Positions 46,190-57,800 of a stretch of DNA of 64,000 bases are shown one piece after another. The notes below the pieces were generated by a model that saw only the letters and a program-made list of their open reading frames with translations, searched no databases and was not told the origin of the DNA. The translations under genes and the position numbers were made by a program. Position 1 is the stretch's first letter; every line of letters begins with the position of its first letter. The DNA is from Sweltsa coloradensis (taxonomy: Eukaryota; Arthropoda; Insecta; Plecoptera; Chloroperlidae), in NCBI GenBank assembly GCA_024449915.1, contig JAMZAV010000442.1, forward strand, positions 186,001 to 250,000. The letters are read 5' to 3'.

Positions 46190-48480
46190 GTTAAAAAGCA
46201 TTGACAACTGTGAGCAATTAATTATAAGTGACATTAGAAATGATATTAAATCACAAATTTACATTGTTGGTTACTTTTAGAAATTACAAAAATACAATAA
46301 ATGGTACATTAAACAAGAATACCAATCTGAAATTAATGTGGTACAAATAAACATGTTATAATAGTCAATGTCAAATAGTCAGGAATGTCAAAAGGAGGTG
46401 TGTAGGATGTAGAACTGAGTTCCTAACCAACCTAACTCATTAATGACTTAATTAAAATTATCAAAATTTATGGTCCTCCTAGAACCCTTGAAAACAAAAG
46501 TAATAAATGAAATAATATGTAACGTCCTCCTAAACGTTCCGACTTCCACAGTCTCTCTCCTCTTCCTTTAAGTTTTAATAGGTGAAAATACAATCTCACT
46601 ATTTTTGTTTGTTTATCCCATAATTTTGTATCAAATTCTAAATTACTGTACCATTTCGAGAATAAAATGATCAGTTCCAAAATTGCCCTGATAGCGCTTT
46701 CCGCATCTTGCAACACAAAGTTATCAACTACGATGGCTTCAAAATAAGAATTACCATCCACTGCATGGCTATGAAGTAGACCATCAGTCCTCCCAATCAA
46801 CACATGATTTATAACCCCCCTATGAAATGTTCAAAATGACATTTATTTCCCTTAAGCTTCGCAGTATCAGGGTTTGAGAATGTATTTTCTTTTATAAAAT
46901 AAATCGCTAATTAAAAGAATTATATCAGCATTTATTTACTAACGTACGCGTATCAAAATGTTTATGGTGTGATGATTAATGATTATGTATGTAGTAGTAA
47001 CCTTCCGTTACCTACTGTCAGATTCTTACAATCGAAGAATCCCCTCTCGCTTATAACTAAGTAATGTTTATAGGTTGTGATACTTCTGGACTAGATTTCG
47101 AATATTAAACACTGATTTTGAATTGTCTATTACTCCCCTTAATAGGTTTTCATAAACAAAAGTTTTCTAAACCACCAGGTTACCTCGTGTAATGGGTGCT
47201 GGCTCCTAAATTCGCTACGCGAGTTTACTCCTTACTTTTCAAATAATGAACTATGTTCAAGGTTTTATGGTTTATTTATTTAAACCACCGTTGCCCAAAC
47301 TGCAACCTTCCACACGCTGTACACCACAGCCTTATAAAATGAGTTTTAATAAATCATTTTATTGCTACACAGGCGTAACGCCACCAGAAAGTATCACTTT
47401 AATAAAGTATCCATCGATCAAAAGAATTACACCGATATCTACTTAAAAACGCCATTAAAATTAATAAAAGGTTGAATAATATACCACTGCATCCCTACTA
47501 CAAGAAGCCTACAGCAAAAAGGCGTTACAAACTCACTAAAAGTACACGATGACAACACAACAAGTTAATTATGTATGATTATTAACGATTGATTAAGTAT
47601 AAGGTTGATTAAGTATAAGGTTAACTAATTATAAGGTTCAGATGGTACCAAAATGCCTCGCCTCTTATAAGAGTTCGTCCACAGAAAATTGTACCTCTGA
47701 CCAGGTTAAGTGTCGTGTGTGGTTGTTATTTAGATGTAAAAAGTTGTTTAAACGTTCAAGATTTAATAAGTCCAAATAAGTTACCAAAATTATCAAAGGT
47801 GTTCAAGTTTATGGCTAAGTTACGTTACGTTCCGTAAACCAAAATTTAAATTTAAATTTAAATTTAAATTTAAAAAAAAATTATTTAATTATGAAAATAA
47901 TTCAAAGTGTGTCAATGTTCAAGTATAAGTTCTGTTTTATTCAAGAAATTCAAATTAAAGTTCAAGTTCAAGGTCATATTCTATTTAAAGGTTCAAATTT
48001 AAAATTTATTTCAAAAATGTTTCTAGGTTACGTAGGCCTAGGTTCGAATAAAATTCACAAGTTCAACACATCTGTGTTATGCTACGTTTAAATTTAAAGT
48101 TCAAGTTATAGTTCAAGAAATTATTTAAGTTCAAAAATATCTCAAAAGGTTTTTAAAGTTACGTTACGTTACTCTAATATTAAAATTTTCAAAGTTCGAT
48201 ACCTACTTCCAAAATTCAAAGTATAAAATTTAGAGTATAAATTTTATTTTATACAAGTGCAAAGTAGGTTTAAATTATTTTAATAGCAAAGGTAAGTTCA
48301 CTTTAAAGTTCAAAAACAAATTCTATATTGATTAGGCTTAAATTCAAAAAGTTATAATTTTAGAAAAATGTGAGGTTATGTTATTTAGGCACTGTGCGCA
48401 GATATTAGGCCTATGCGTGACATCTAGGTTGTGTGTGACATCAACGTAACTGATGCACCACGAGTTTGTTTACAAGTTTC
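46190..48480 (-). other. LTR-element interior without recognised coding
   Basis: About 2.3 kb. The frame 46468-46803 (minus, 111 codons) has no recognised motif and may be a relic of the 3' coding region. Between 47.7 and 48.3 kb the sequence is rich in GTTCAAGTT-like words and has an AAATTT array (47843-47873). Confidence 0.55.
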
Positions 48481-49579
48481 TTATTTATATTTTACAGTAA
48501 TTTTATTGTTCACGAATTTGCGAGTTTTGAAATGTAGGTACCTACTTTTAGGCCTACACTTGCTTCGAGTTGAATTGACTTTATATTTATAGTCTAAGTG
48601 TGTCTTGTTCTGATTTTTATTTTTACCGAGCTGTTTTTGTTTAATTTTGTATTTAAAATTCAAAAAGATGTATGCCTTGTCCTCCTGCATGCATGGTATT
48701 AGTGATGGGTGCTTAGTTTTGTTTAGTTTTTGTTTACATTCATTTAATCTAGGTTTACGTTTATTTTTAATCCCTTGCTTCTTTTGTTGTTCACTTTTGT
48801 TTGTTTGTTTCTCTTTGTTTATTTTAATTTTTAGTTTCATAAGCTTATGTAGCTCCTCTACCTCATCTTTAGTTAGTGTTTGTTTTATTTGTTTAATACG
48901 AGTTTGTTCATTCAAGTGTTGTTTAAGTTCTATCTCTACTGGTCTACTTTCCTGTGAAAGTGAGTGTACATCTAGGCCATGCCTACTGTCATTTTCAAGT
49001 TCAAGGTTACCAGCTCCTACTGTCATTTTCAAGTTCAAGGTTACCAGCTGTTTTACTCATTTCTAGTGTACTATCTGTTTCAAATATATCAAGTCCAACT
49101 ACTCCATTATTACACTCTGTTTTAAAGAATGTTAAGTTGTCTGCTCTTATTATTTGAAATTCTGCTATAATATCTGCATTGTTTGATTTTATACACGCAA
49201 TATCAGATCGAATCATTGAAATATCTGTTTTAAAGTCTGCCATCAGTTTTGAAAGTTCTGTCCTCTGTTTTGAAATCATTCTTAACATTTCCATCATTTT
49301 ATTTGTATTACTTACTGTAAATGTCAGCTCAGTTCTACTCAGGGATGCACTACCTGCTTGGTTTGTTTGGTCCACTGGGTCAGTGCAAGGAAACTCAGTC
49401 TCAGGAAGTGCAGTGCAACTTGGCGTAGGAGAAAGATTTCTGTTTAGTTCAGTTTCAGTAGGTAGTTCAGTCGTTTGTTCCAGCGTTTGTTCCACTTGAA
49501 AAAGTTCAAAACTGGCATTAATGTTACAATCCATATCATTGTTCCCATTCGCACCATTAGTTCCGTTTGATCCACTCAT
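48481..49579 (-). pseudogene. Gag-like region, two overlapping frames broken by a 34-bp duplication
   Basis: Frame A (49007-49579, 190 aa) starts with a Gly/Asn-rich MSGSNGTNGANGNN, has a Thr/Glu-rich middle and a heptad-like coiled-coil stretch (about residues 95-160). Frame B (48481-49038, 185 aa) continues in another frame and is lysine-rich. They overlap in a perfect tandem duplication of 34 bp (about 48979-49046); 34 is not a multiple of three, so the duplication shifts the frame and both frames encode NLELENDSR. Position just after the primer-binding site and the coiled coil fit a structural Gag-type protein, but no capsid or zinc-knuckle motif is visible. Confidence 0.6.
48979..49046. 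repeat. 34-bp tandem duplication in the gag-like frame
   Basis: The unit beginning CCTACTGTCATTTTCAAG is present twice in direct contact with no differences. Confidence 0.92.
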
Positions 49580-49674
49580 TTTGTTTGTTTGTTAAAAGGG
49601 TTATTTTACAAGTTATTTTTACTGAATTTATCTTTTAATTTATAGTTTCAAGGGGCATGAACAAGTAAGAAGGC

Positions 49675-49692
49675 CTGCACGTTCGGGCGCCA
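49675..49692 (-). promoter_or_regulatory. Primer-binding site (tRNA-Lys-like)
   Basis: On the minus strand TGGCGCCCGAACGTGCAG begins one base after the LTR. The first 12 bases are complementary to the 3' end of animal tRNA-Lys(UUU) including CCA; the remainder matches less well. Confidence 0.8.
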
Positions 49693-49693
49693 C

Positions 49694-51153
49694 TGTAATG
49701 AATCTCACCTTCACCAAACAATAAATACAAAACTACAATTAAAAATACAAAAGACTTACAGGTTGCCTCGGCTGCAGTCGGTAGAACACGGCTTGTTAGG
49801 TCTGGCTCAATAGACCTAACCAGCTGTCAGAAAGTTTATAATAATACAAGGGAGATGAGTGATCAAACAGGAATAATAGCCTATAAATGAGAGATGAAAT
49901 ATTAAGTTGACAATTTAATTGTGTCTCAAAAATCAGACAATTGTACAAGTTATAGGTAGGCTTAGCCTACAAGGAAATCAAATGTCACTTTTAGTGATAT
50001 GTGAAATTAGGCCTACAAATTATGCAATGGAAGGTTACAAATTATACAGTGAAATACAGTGAACAAGTTATACAATGAAATACAGGTTAATATCAGGTCC
50101 TTTGGGCCTATAATAATGGCATGAAAGCCTCGCTTAAAGTTCAGTTCTAAATGTTTTTACCAGGTCCTTTGGGCCTATAAAAATGGCATGAAAGCCTCCG
50201 TTCCTCTTTCAAAAGTTCAGTTGATAATGTCCAAGAGCCCTTAGGCTTTCGTTATTATATTAATAGTTCAGTTAAAACGTTATTACGTACCAATATCCGC
50301 CCTTAGGCTTACGTGCTTTGTAGAGCTGTAGTTTGTCTGAAGTGGAGTATAGGCCTAGCCTAGGTCCCCTAGACCGAATCCCAGGTGTAGAAGTCCAAAA
50401 ATCGTGTCCCCACGTCCAGGTGAGAAGCACGCCCGCGAGTCCCAAGTCTTGCCTCAATCGTGAAAGTTCCTTAGAAGGTAATTGTATGTGTTAATTAAGT
50501 AATTGTCGGCGTCTTGGGTCTTCTCGGATGGCGTCCTTCCTGCCCTCGATCAGCACATCCGTGCTCGTGTATGGCTAGATGGATTCTGTGGCGTCTGCCG
50601 TGGAAGTTTCCAGGAGTTCTTACTGATGATGTCATAAAGAACATTCGAGAAGCTTTATGGCGTCTTTAGAATTACTTAAAGCTCATTTTCGCAAATCACG
50701 CGTAGTAATTGAAGAACGCAATGTCATTGCCATGTTGCATATAAAATTATCAGAACTGTAGTTGGTCGACAATGCACTCTATCGGTGGTTGGTGAAACCA
50801 ATACTCTAGATCGCAGCACGTGTCATATATTGGTTGAAATGTCGATAATCCATTCAATGGTCGATAACTGTTCGATCGATAATTTGGTTCTGAGGCGATA
50901 TGTTAGAATGCAGCACTGTCCGGTTTACAAGCTGAAGAACACTCGGGTTGAAATACGCGTAAATATTTGAATTGGTGTTTCGATACGTAATTGTTCGCAG
51001 TTGTTTTGACACTAAAGAATTCACTGTTGTTGTTGTTGTAGTTGGTTAATATTGATTGTTTGACTGAACATTAAATGAGTTTAATAAATGCTTTCTTAAA
51101 AACTAATTATTGAATAATTATTTAAAGTAGGCCTAAAAATTGGTTATGTTACA
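49694..51153 (-). repeat. LTR (5' LTR in element orientation)
   Basis: The second copy of the LTR, about 99% identical to 44707-46167 by eye. It should contain the promoter, but I could not identify a TATA box or start site with confidence. Confidence 0.93.
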
Positions 51154-51157
51154 ATAT

Positions 51158-52320
51158 CCAAGTAAATTACACATTTGTTAATCATATATAAAATTGATTT
51201 TAATAACCTTAAAACATAGAAATTTAAGAAATGCTAAAATTTGTTCCTGCTAGCATTTTATCTAATTAATTGTATCGGTACCCAGACTAAGGAAAGGTTT
51301 TTGTGTTGCCGATTTATTTAATCTTTCAATAATATTGTTTGTACGTATCCTCTGGTATTATGTCAATCTTTGTAACAAAAGAATTCAATCATGATAGCCT
51401 CGGCCTTGAACATTTGTTCAAAACACACATAGAATACACATGATGTGTGTTCAATATATATTCTATGCCCGTATGTACATTGTACAACGGGCTTAAATTT
51501 CCAACAAGCTAATCTCATACGACATCTAAACAAAAGCCTGCTTTAAACCATGCCATGGTTAACTTATAGGGCCAAAGGTCCCATGGTTGCTAAAAAATAA
51601 ACACAAATAAATGTCATAAACTCAAATTTAAAATTGCTCCAAGCAATCTTTATAATATCCCACGCTTGTCAAATTACAATAATAGAACATTTATTCGAAT
51701 TTGGTCATAAATATAATACACATTGCTAGTGATATTAATAAGTGATACGTTCCATTTAACAAGTGATAACCACGAGGCCAATAAATATAAACAACTGGAA
51801 TTGAAATATATCACAAACACAAAACACGAAATAATATAACAAAAAATAACTGAAATACTAAATAAACATTACGGATTTGGACCCGATTCAATGTCCTTGT
51901 CCTTTGCTTCCATGTTTGCTTCGGTTACAGATTTACACTTTTGGCCGGTAAACCGGCGAGCCTCAGGCAAGCATAGGAGGCGGATGTCCAAGCAAGTAGA
52001 CACTAGCGCTTGGGATTCGCGCGGACTATAATATCGAATACCGTACTAAATTGTAATGTTGGAGCTGAATCGGAACTGATGAATCCGCTATGAATATTTT
52101 ACAGAGAGCGACCGTCTATTTTATTCAATTCTGAATCCAGCCACGTCTCCATGGGTTGAACGAAAACAACTTGGTCATTGTTCGAATGTGTTGATCGTGG
52201 TTTGGTGACTCCAGCCGGTCGGCGAAGCTATTCTTTACAATGCACATTCTAAATAGATTCAATACAATATAAAATGTATATTTTACTTGTTTGCTTTAAG
52301 GCCCCTCACAAACAAAATTA
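51158..52320. other. Unassigned region
   Basis: AT-rich to about 51870, then a GC-richer part (51880-52240) with no recognised coding or repeat. Nothing supported. Confidence 0.4.
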
Positions 52321-52340
52321 CATTCTGTGAATTGTTTACA

Positions 52341-52420
52341 AATATTGTTGTTGTCGTCGTTGTGTCGTTGTTGTTGTCGTCGTTGTGTCGTTGTTGTTGT
52401 CGTTGTCGTTGTCGTTGTGT

Positions 52421-52452
<32 letters not shown>

Positions 52453-52518
52453 CGTGTCGTTGTCGTTGTCGTTGGCGTTGTCGTTGTGTCGTTGTGTCGT
52501 TGTGTCGTTGTGTCGTTG

Positions 52519-52560
<42 letters not shown>

Positions 52561-52605
52561 CGTCGTCAGCGGCGTTGGCGTCGGCGTTGGCGTCGTTGTC
52601 GTCTT
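52341..52605. repeat. (GTCGTT)n-type microsatellite
   Basis: About 265 bp of GTCGTT and GTGTCGTT units. Open in all three plus-strand frames (Ser/Leu, Val and Arg/Cys-rich), which are not genes. It lies directly against the 3' end of the G element. Confidence 0.95.
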
Positions 52606-52617
52606 AATAAATGTAAA

Positions 52618-52735
52618 CTAGGTGCCCGTTAAGTCGCCGCAGCCAAGCCACGATGCGCTCAGACACCTTATATAGCAATCCAATTAGGGGCGTTTCCGAG
52701 GTGTCAACCAGCCGTTACGAAACGTGATAATATGA
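52618..52735 (-). mobile_element. 3' end of rolling-circle-like family G, copy 2
   Basis: On the minus strand TGGCTTGGCTGCGGCG, ACTTAACGGGCACCTAG then T. It matches 9652-9777 in inverse orientation; the terminal CTAG is intact here while the hairpin is intact in the other copy. The microsatellite lies outside the 3' end. Confidence 0.55.
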
Positions 52736-52739
52736 TTTG

Positions 52740-53248
52740 AATGAAATATTATATTTTAATCAATAGTTTAAAATCCTTTTTTGGTAAGCATTTTATATGA
52801 TTTAGTTACGGAATGAAGTTTTTATATTAAGTGAACAAATGAATAACGTTACACTGAACTTGGCAATTCTTTTAGACAACAAGTTTTTTATTTAAATTAT
52901 ATACGCGACCTATTTCTCTGTTCTCATATTAATTAAGCATGTTCTTTTCATTATTGATGATTTCAATAGACGAAGAGAAAATTATAATTTGCATTTTTGT
53001 AAAATATGAATACATTAAAATTAAATTTCCAACTTTGTTTTTGACGACGCTCTTACATGGAAGCCGGGAGAAAGAAAGTGATCATTCGTGTAAATCAAGA
53101 CATCCAAAAGACTTCAATGTAAGACATACGATGACAGGAGTGCCTAAAGAAGAAAGGTTATTGTATCGCCTTCTAACCGATATTTTATAAATCAAAGGAA
53201 GATGAAATGAACGAGGGTCTTGAATAAAACAGGAAAATATTATTTTTT
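52740..53248. other. Unassigned AT-rich region
   Basis: The frame 52939-53190 (83 codons) shows no recognised domain. Confidence 0.4.
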
Positions 53249-53250
53249 AT

Positions 53251-53672
53251 TGGGGCGGGAGATGACGTCCATGTCTGCTGTTATATGCCATTTTTGGGAC
53301 AAAAGTGGAAACATTGAGCTAAGTGCTACACTTATAATTTCTAGTGCCGATTTTATGTAATATTGTTTCTTCACTTCATTGCCTTTCACTCCTTAAAAGG
53401 AAAAACGATTTTGTGAAATATCGTTGGATGTACGAATTTTTTCATCCTCAGGTATAAAATTCTTATTTGTACCGTCTGCAAATAAAATCGTACATCGAAC
53501 GTTATTTCAGAAAATCCTATTTTTTCTTTATAAGGAGGTGGAAGTCAATGATGTTTAGAAACAATATTATAAAAATCGTCTATCGAGTTTAAGTGTAGCA
53601 CCTAGCTCGGTGTTACCACTTTTACTCCAAAATTTGCATATAATGGCTGACAGAGACGTCATCTCCCACCCA
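53251..53672. mobile_element. Palindromic MITE family P, copy 2
   Basis: Left GGGCGGGAGATGACGTC and right GACGTCATCTCCCACCC are inverted, with GTCTGCTGTTATATG and CATATAATGGCTGACAG inside. The central part has AACATTGAGCTAAGTGCTAC against GTAGCACCTAGCTCGGTGTT and ATCGTTGGATGTACGA against TCGTACATCGAACG, so most of the element folds on itself. Flanks are A/T-rich and the target duplication is unclear. Confidence 0.7.
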
Positions 53673-53689
53673 AAAAATAAAAATTATAT

Positions 53690-54095
53690 TCTTCTGTTAT
53701 TTTAAAGACTCTTCATTGATTTAGCTAAGATTGTAGTCATTTTCCTTTTATTTTACAATATCCATTCAATTAACAGATCGTCGAAAAAGAATTATTTAAT
53801 ATATTTTTATTATCTATTTATTTATTTATTTAAAAATTTAAAATAAAATAATTTTCAGTGCGTTGATATGACAGCGGTTCCGGGTTAGCTTTCCATTATC
53901 AATGTCCATCGTTTAGTTTTGCATTTAACGTAATGGTGGAGGTGGCGGGTGATGAACTTCCAGACTTTCTATGATTCTAGCCTAACCTTCACCTCTGGGG
54001 TCACCGAAAACATTCTGTATCATCCTTGTTGAATGGCAATGCTAACAAATGACCGCATTTAATCGGCGCGGAGGGATGTTCGGTTTTTATCGTGA
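53690..54095. other. Unassigned, with relic of repeat K
   Basis: A TTTA/AAAT-rich stretch (53805-53850), then GTAATGGTGGAGGTGGCGGG (53931-53950), which echoes the motif of the 13.6-kb TIR element, and the K-repeat words at 53985-54130. Confidence 0.4.
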
Positions 54096-54677
54096 GGTGT
54101 GACAAGCGCAAACGGACAGACTGACAGTAAAGTGATGCTAATATGAGAGCTTTGCTCAAATTTTTAAACAGTACATGCATTCTTAGTATAATTACTTACG
54201 AAATTGTAGATGTGTGTTAATTCATCATGTTTTTTACTTGTTTCAAATGCTATTTAAGTGACAATACTAACGAAATATTATAAAACTAACCATCAGTTTT
54301 ATTTTGATTTAGATCATGATAACATCGAAGTTTATTCCAATATCAATTATTGAAATTTAAACTGTTCGAAGATTCACAATCACATTGAATATCGAGAAAC
54401 AAGATATTGAAACAAGATATTATTTACAATCTGTTCGAGTAACGCTTTCTTTCGATCAGTTTAATATGTTACGTAAAACCTAGACAAAGTCATGGGTTCA
54501 CAAAGCAACAGAAAAATATCATCTTACAAAAACTGATCAATTTTCCAATAACGTATTTATAAATCAAAGCAGATAACTCTGTTTGTGATATTTAAGAGTG
54601 AATATCTCATCACATGCAATCTCGTAAATTTTTTTTCATCCATACAAGAAAAAAACTAAAATAATATAAAATTATTA

Positions 54678-55303
54678 CTAAGAAGCTTCGCAAACGCTTT
54701 TTCAGGCGCGTTGTTGGATGAGCGTATGTTTTTTTAAACAAAAAAACGTAAAATTGCGATTTTCATGCGAAATTATTTTAAGATTGCACTCAAATTTCAC
54801 ACAAATATATAAATTCATAAAATTAAGTTTCGGTGAAAAAAATCATTACAATCGGATAATGCATGTGGGTGTTATAAGTCGAAGAAATGCTTTAAAAATC
54901 GAAAAAATCGTAAAATTGCGATTTTAATAATAAAACATTTTTTGATTGCGCTCAAATTTCACACGCATATATTAATTGATAAAATTAAGGTTCTGTGAAA
55001 AAATCGTTACAATCAAATAAAAAATGTAGTTGTTATAAGTCGAAGAGTTTTTTTAAATCGAAATAAATCGTAAAATGGCGATTTTAATGAGAAATAATTT
55101 TTCGATTACGATCAAAAACGTGGCAGTTCTAAGTTCAGAGATTTCAAAGACCTCCATAAAATTTCATCGTAATTAGAGTATCGGTTTAGCCGGAATCGTG
55201 TTAACAAACACACAATAATACAAACAGAAAAAAAAAACATTCCAGCTTTTTTTCTCCAGTGTAGTGAAATGGAATCTTCGCTTCGCTCGCTACGCTCATC
55301 CAA
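54678..55303 (-). mobile_element. H12, rolling-circle element with paralogous empty site
   Basis: Minus strand: A then TTGGATGAGCGTAGCGAGCG; 3' end CGCTCATCCAACAACGCG, GCGTTTGCGAAGCTTCTTAG then T. An 11-base perfect sub-terminal inverse (TTGGATGAGCG). The sister tandem unit at 55975-55990 reads AAAATTATTATTACAGAC without the element; the filled site is AAAATTATTA + element + TTACAGAC, so nothing was duplicated or lost. Confidence 0.92.
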
Positions 55304-56339
55304 TTACAGACAACAAAATTGTCTATTGTATTGAATATCGTCATTTTACAAAAATATACATTCAATTTATGGTTATCATCACAAACATTTTTTAAGAAAA
55401 AAAAGATGTGACACAAGCGAAAACGGACAGACTGAAAGAAAAGTGATGCTTATATGAAAGCTTTGCTCAAATTTATAAAAAGTAGATGCATTCTTAGAAA
55501 AAACCAATCCCGAAATTGTAGATATGTGTTATTCATAGTGTTTTTCTTGTTTTAAATTCCATTCAAGAGACAAGACTAACGAAATATTAAAAAACTAACC
55601 AGAAGTTTTATTTTGTTTTAGATCATGATAACATCAAAGTTTATTCCAATATCAATTTTTTAAAATTCGATCTGTTCGAAGATACACAATCACATTGAAT
55701 ATCGGTAAACAAGACATTGAAACAAGATATTATTTACAATCTGTTACGTAACGCTTTCGATCAGTTTAATATGTTACGTAAAACCTCGACAAAGTCATGA
55801 GTTCCACAAAGCAACAGAAAAATATCATCTTACAAAAACTGATCAATTTTCCAATAACGTATTTATAAATCAAAGCAGATAACTCTGTTTGTGATATACA
55901 AGAGTGAATATCTCATCACATGCCATCTCGTAAAATTGCTTTTCATCCATACAAAAAAAACTAAAATAATATAAAATTATTATTACAGACAATAATTCGT
56001 CTATTGTATTGAATATCGTCATTTTACAAAAATATACATTCAATTTATGGTTATCATCACAAACATTAATATATAAGAAAAAAAAGATGTGACACAAGCG
56101 AAAACGGACAGACTGAAAGAAAAGTGATGCTAATATGAAAGCTTTGCTCAAATTTATAAACAGTAGATGCATTCTTGTAAAAACCACTTCCGAAATGTTA
56201 GGTATGTGTTAATTCATAGTGTTTTTCTTGTTTTAAATTCCATTCAAGTGACAATACTAACGAAATATTTAAAAACTAACCATCAGTTATATTTTGTTTT
56301 AGATAATGATAACATCGAAGTTTATTCCAACATCAATGA

Positions 56340-56617
56340 TTGATGGACCATCAAATTCCAACTCGCAACCTTCTCGTGGTTTGGCCCGTGATTAGGGGAG
56401 TTTTTCTCCCTGAAACTAATGGCGAGCTCTGGGTCGTCGTCGGGGAACTTTCCCCTTCCCTTTGACTACCTCCCCGACGGCGACGACGATGACAACACGG
56501 ACGGATGACACAGACGGAGACGACCACGACGTGGGGGAACCCCTGCCCTCCCCAAATGCTTGTGGCTGGTTCTGACCAGCACAGACCTGTCCACCCCTTG
56601 TTCCCCCGCGTCATCAC
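56340..56617 (-). pseudogene. GC-rich insert, possible LINE 5' coding relic
   Basis: A sharply GC-richer block inside tandem unit 3. The minus-strand frame (56351-56617, 88 aa) ends TTRRLRVGI before a stop, and the DNA goes on as TGG; RLRVGTWN is how many LINE endonuclease domains begin. The rest (RRRRRGG, SSPTTTQSSP) is low complexity. LINE origin is a weak inference from this one motif. Confidence 0.35.
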
Positions 56618-56759
56618 ACATTTTTCAAAAGATCATCAATTTTCCATTAACGTTTTTTAAATCAAAGCAGATAACTCTTTTTGTGATATTCAAGAGTGCA
56701 TTACATGCAAACGCTACAAAAATAAAAAAAATACAATCTCCATTTTAAATTGTGCTTTC

Positions 56760-57798
56760 GATAATATCGGAAATAACGTAATATATACATCATAATTCCC
56801 AAAACTTCATTGTTGTAAACACATTACTTTCAACCCATTGGTCCTATTTGTCCCTGACTTTAAATAGGTGCAGTTCCCGTGCAGACATTCGTTTAAAATT
56901 TAAAATTGAAGAAATTGTTGTTTAAATACAAAAGTATAATAATGTGAAGTGCATTGCTTGTTCAGTCAGCAATAACTATTCATGATACAAAATTGTGCTC
57001 AATTAAAAATAAACTGTGTTCCTTGAATACAAAATTAAAAAATATACAAATATTTAATATTTTAACTATAACAAGACATTTTAAATTTCTAAACACTGTT
57101 CTTCGGTATATTAACTACTTTTAATACTTTTATTTAAACAATTTACATGATCTACTAGTTTTTCAACCTCTTCATGCATGATTTTTCCAATTTTCTTAAA
57201 ATAATTATTTTAGTACTCAGGGGAAAAAATAAAAAATACTTAAATTATCGAAAAAATTCAAAATTAATTTTTTGGGGTACATTTCGGCCTCGGAATTAAA
57301 TGGCACATATGTGTACATACACTATGCAACAACGGAAAAATAGGTACATACACCAAAATCTTACATTTAGTTTTGAATTAGTATTTTATTTGTGAATTAT
57401 TGTCAGTTTATGACATTTTAAACAAAACAATTTGAAAAAAAATATAATTTTACATATCTTATCAATAAATTAATAATAAAATTGTAATTATAGTAGATGA
57501 TTATGTGATTAGAGCCAAAATACATAGTATTACCTTAGGAATTTATAAACAAAGAATGCCAAATAATTATGGGTATATTAAAGTTAACAATCTTACAAAT
57601 TATTAATTACTATGCATCATCTAGTCTACTAATTAACTACTAATTAGCCTCATTAACGTGTGGGAGAACACGTTTTACAATAATTGTAGACTTCATTTGG
57701 GATAAAAAAATACTTAAAAGTAAAATATTATGATTTAGTTGCATAGCTTTAAAATATTTCGTAAAACAATGGCAAAAACAAACAATAACCTCAAATAA
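56760..57798. other. Unassigned AT-rich region
   Basis: Only a small palindrome AACGTGT-GGGAGA-ACACGTT at 57655-57674 was noticed. Confidence 0.4.
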
Positions 57799-57800
57799 CA

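Larger units (their letters stand above)
44707..51153 (-). mobile_element. Complete non-autonomous LTR retrotransposon, 6.4 kb
   Basis: Two LTRs of about 1460 bp in direct orientation, a 3.5-kb interior and a 4-bp target duplication ATAT (44703-44706 and 51154-51157). The minus strand is the coding orientation: a tRNA-Lys-like primer-binding site follows the right LTR, and a polypurine tract precedes the left one. The interior encodes only two gag-like frames near the 5' end, with no protease, reverse transcriptase, RNase H or integrase that I can see. It must have moved with proteins supplied by another element. Gypsy affinity is inferred from the target length and overall layout. Confidence 0.92.
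54099..56755. repeat. Tandem triplication of a ~680-bp unit
   Basis: Three units start with GACA(CA)AGCGNAAACGGACAGACTG at 54099, about 55407 and about 56088, and share the rest in order. Unit 1 is split by element H12 (54678-55303), unit 2 is intact (about 680 bp), unit 3 has its middle replaced by a GC-rich segment (56340-56615). No conserved frame, so this is a local segmental duplication rather than a gene array. Confidence 0.85.

Noticed and set aside
48647..49066. Plus-strand frame of 139 codons with hydrophobic cysteine-rich stretch
   Set aside because: It is antisense to the gag-like frames of the LTR element and reflects their lysine/asparagine-rich codons.
52287..52632. Val-, Arg/Cys- and Ser/Leu-rich frames of 78-106 codons
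   Set aside because: Products of the (GTCGTT)n repeat, open in all frames.
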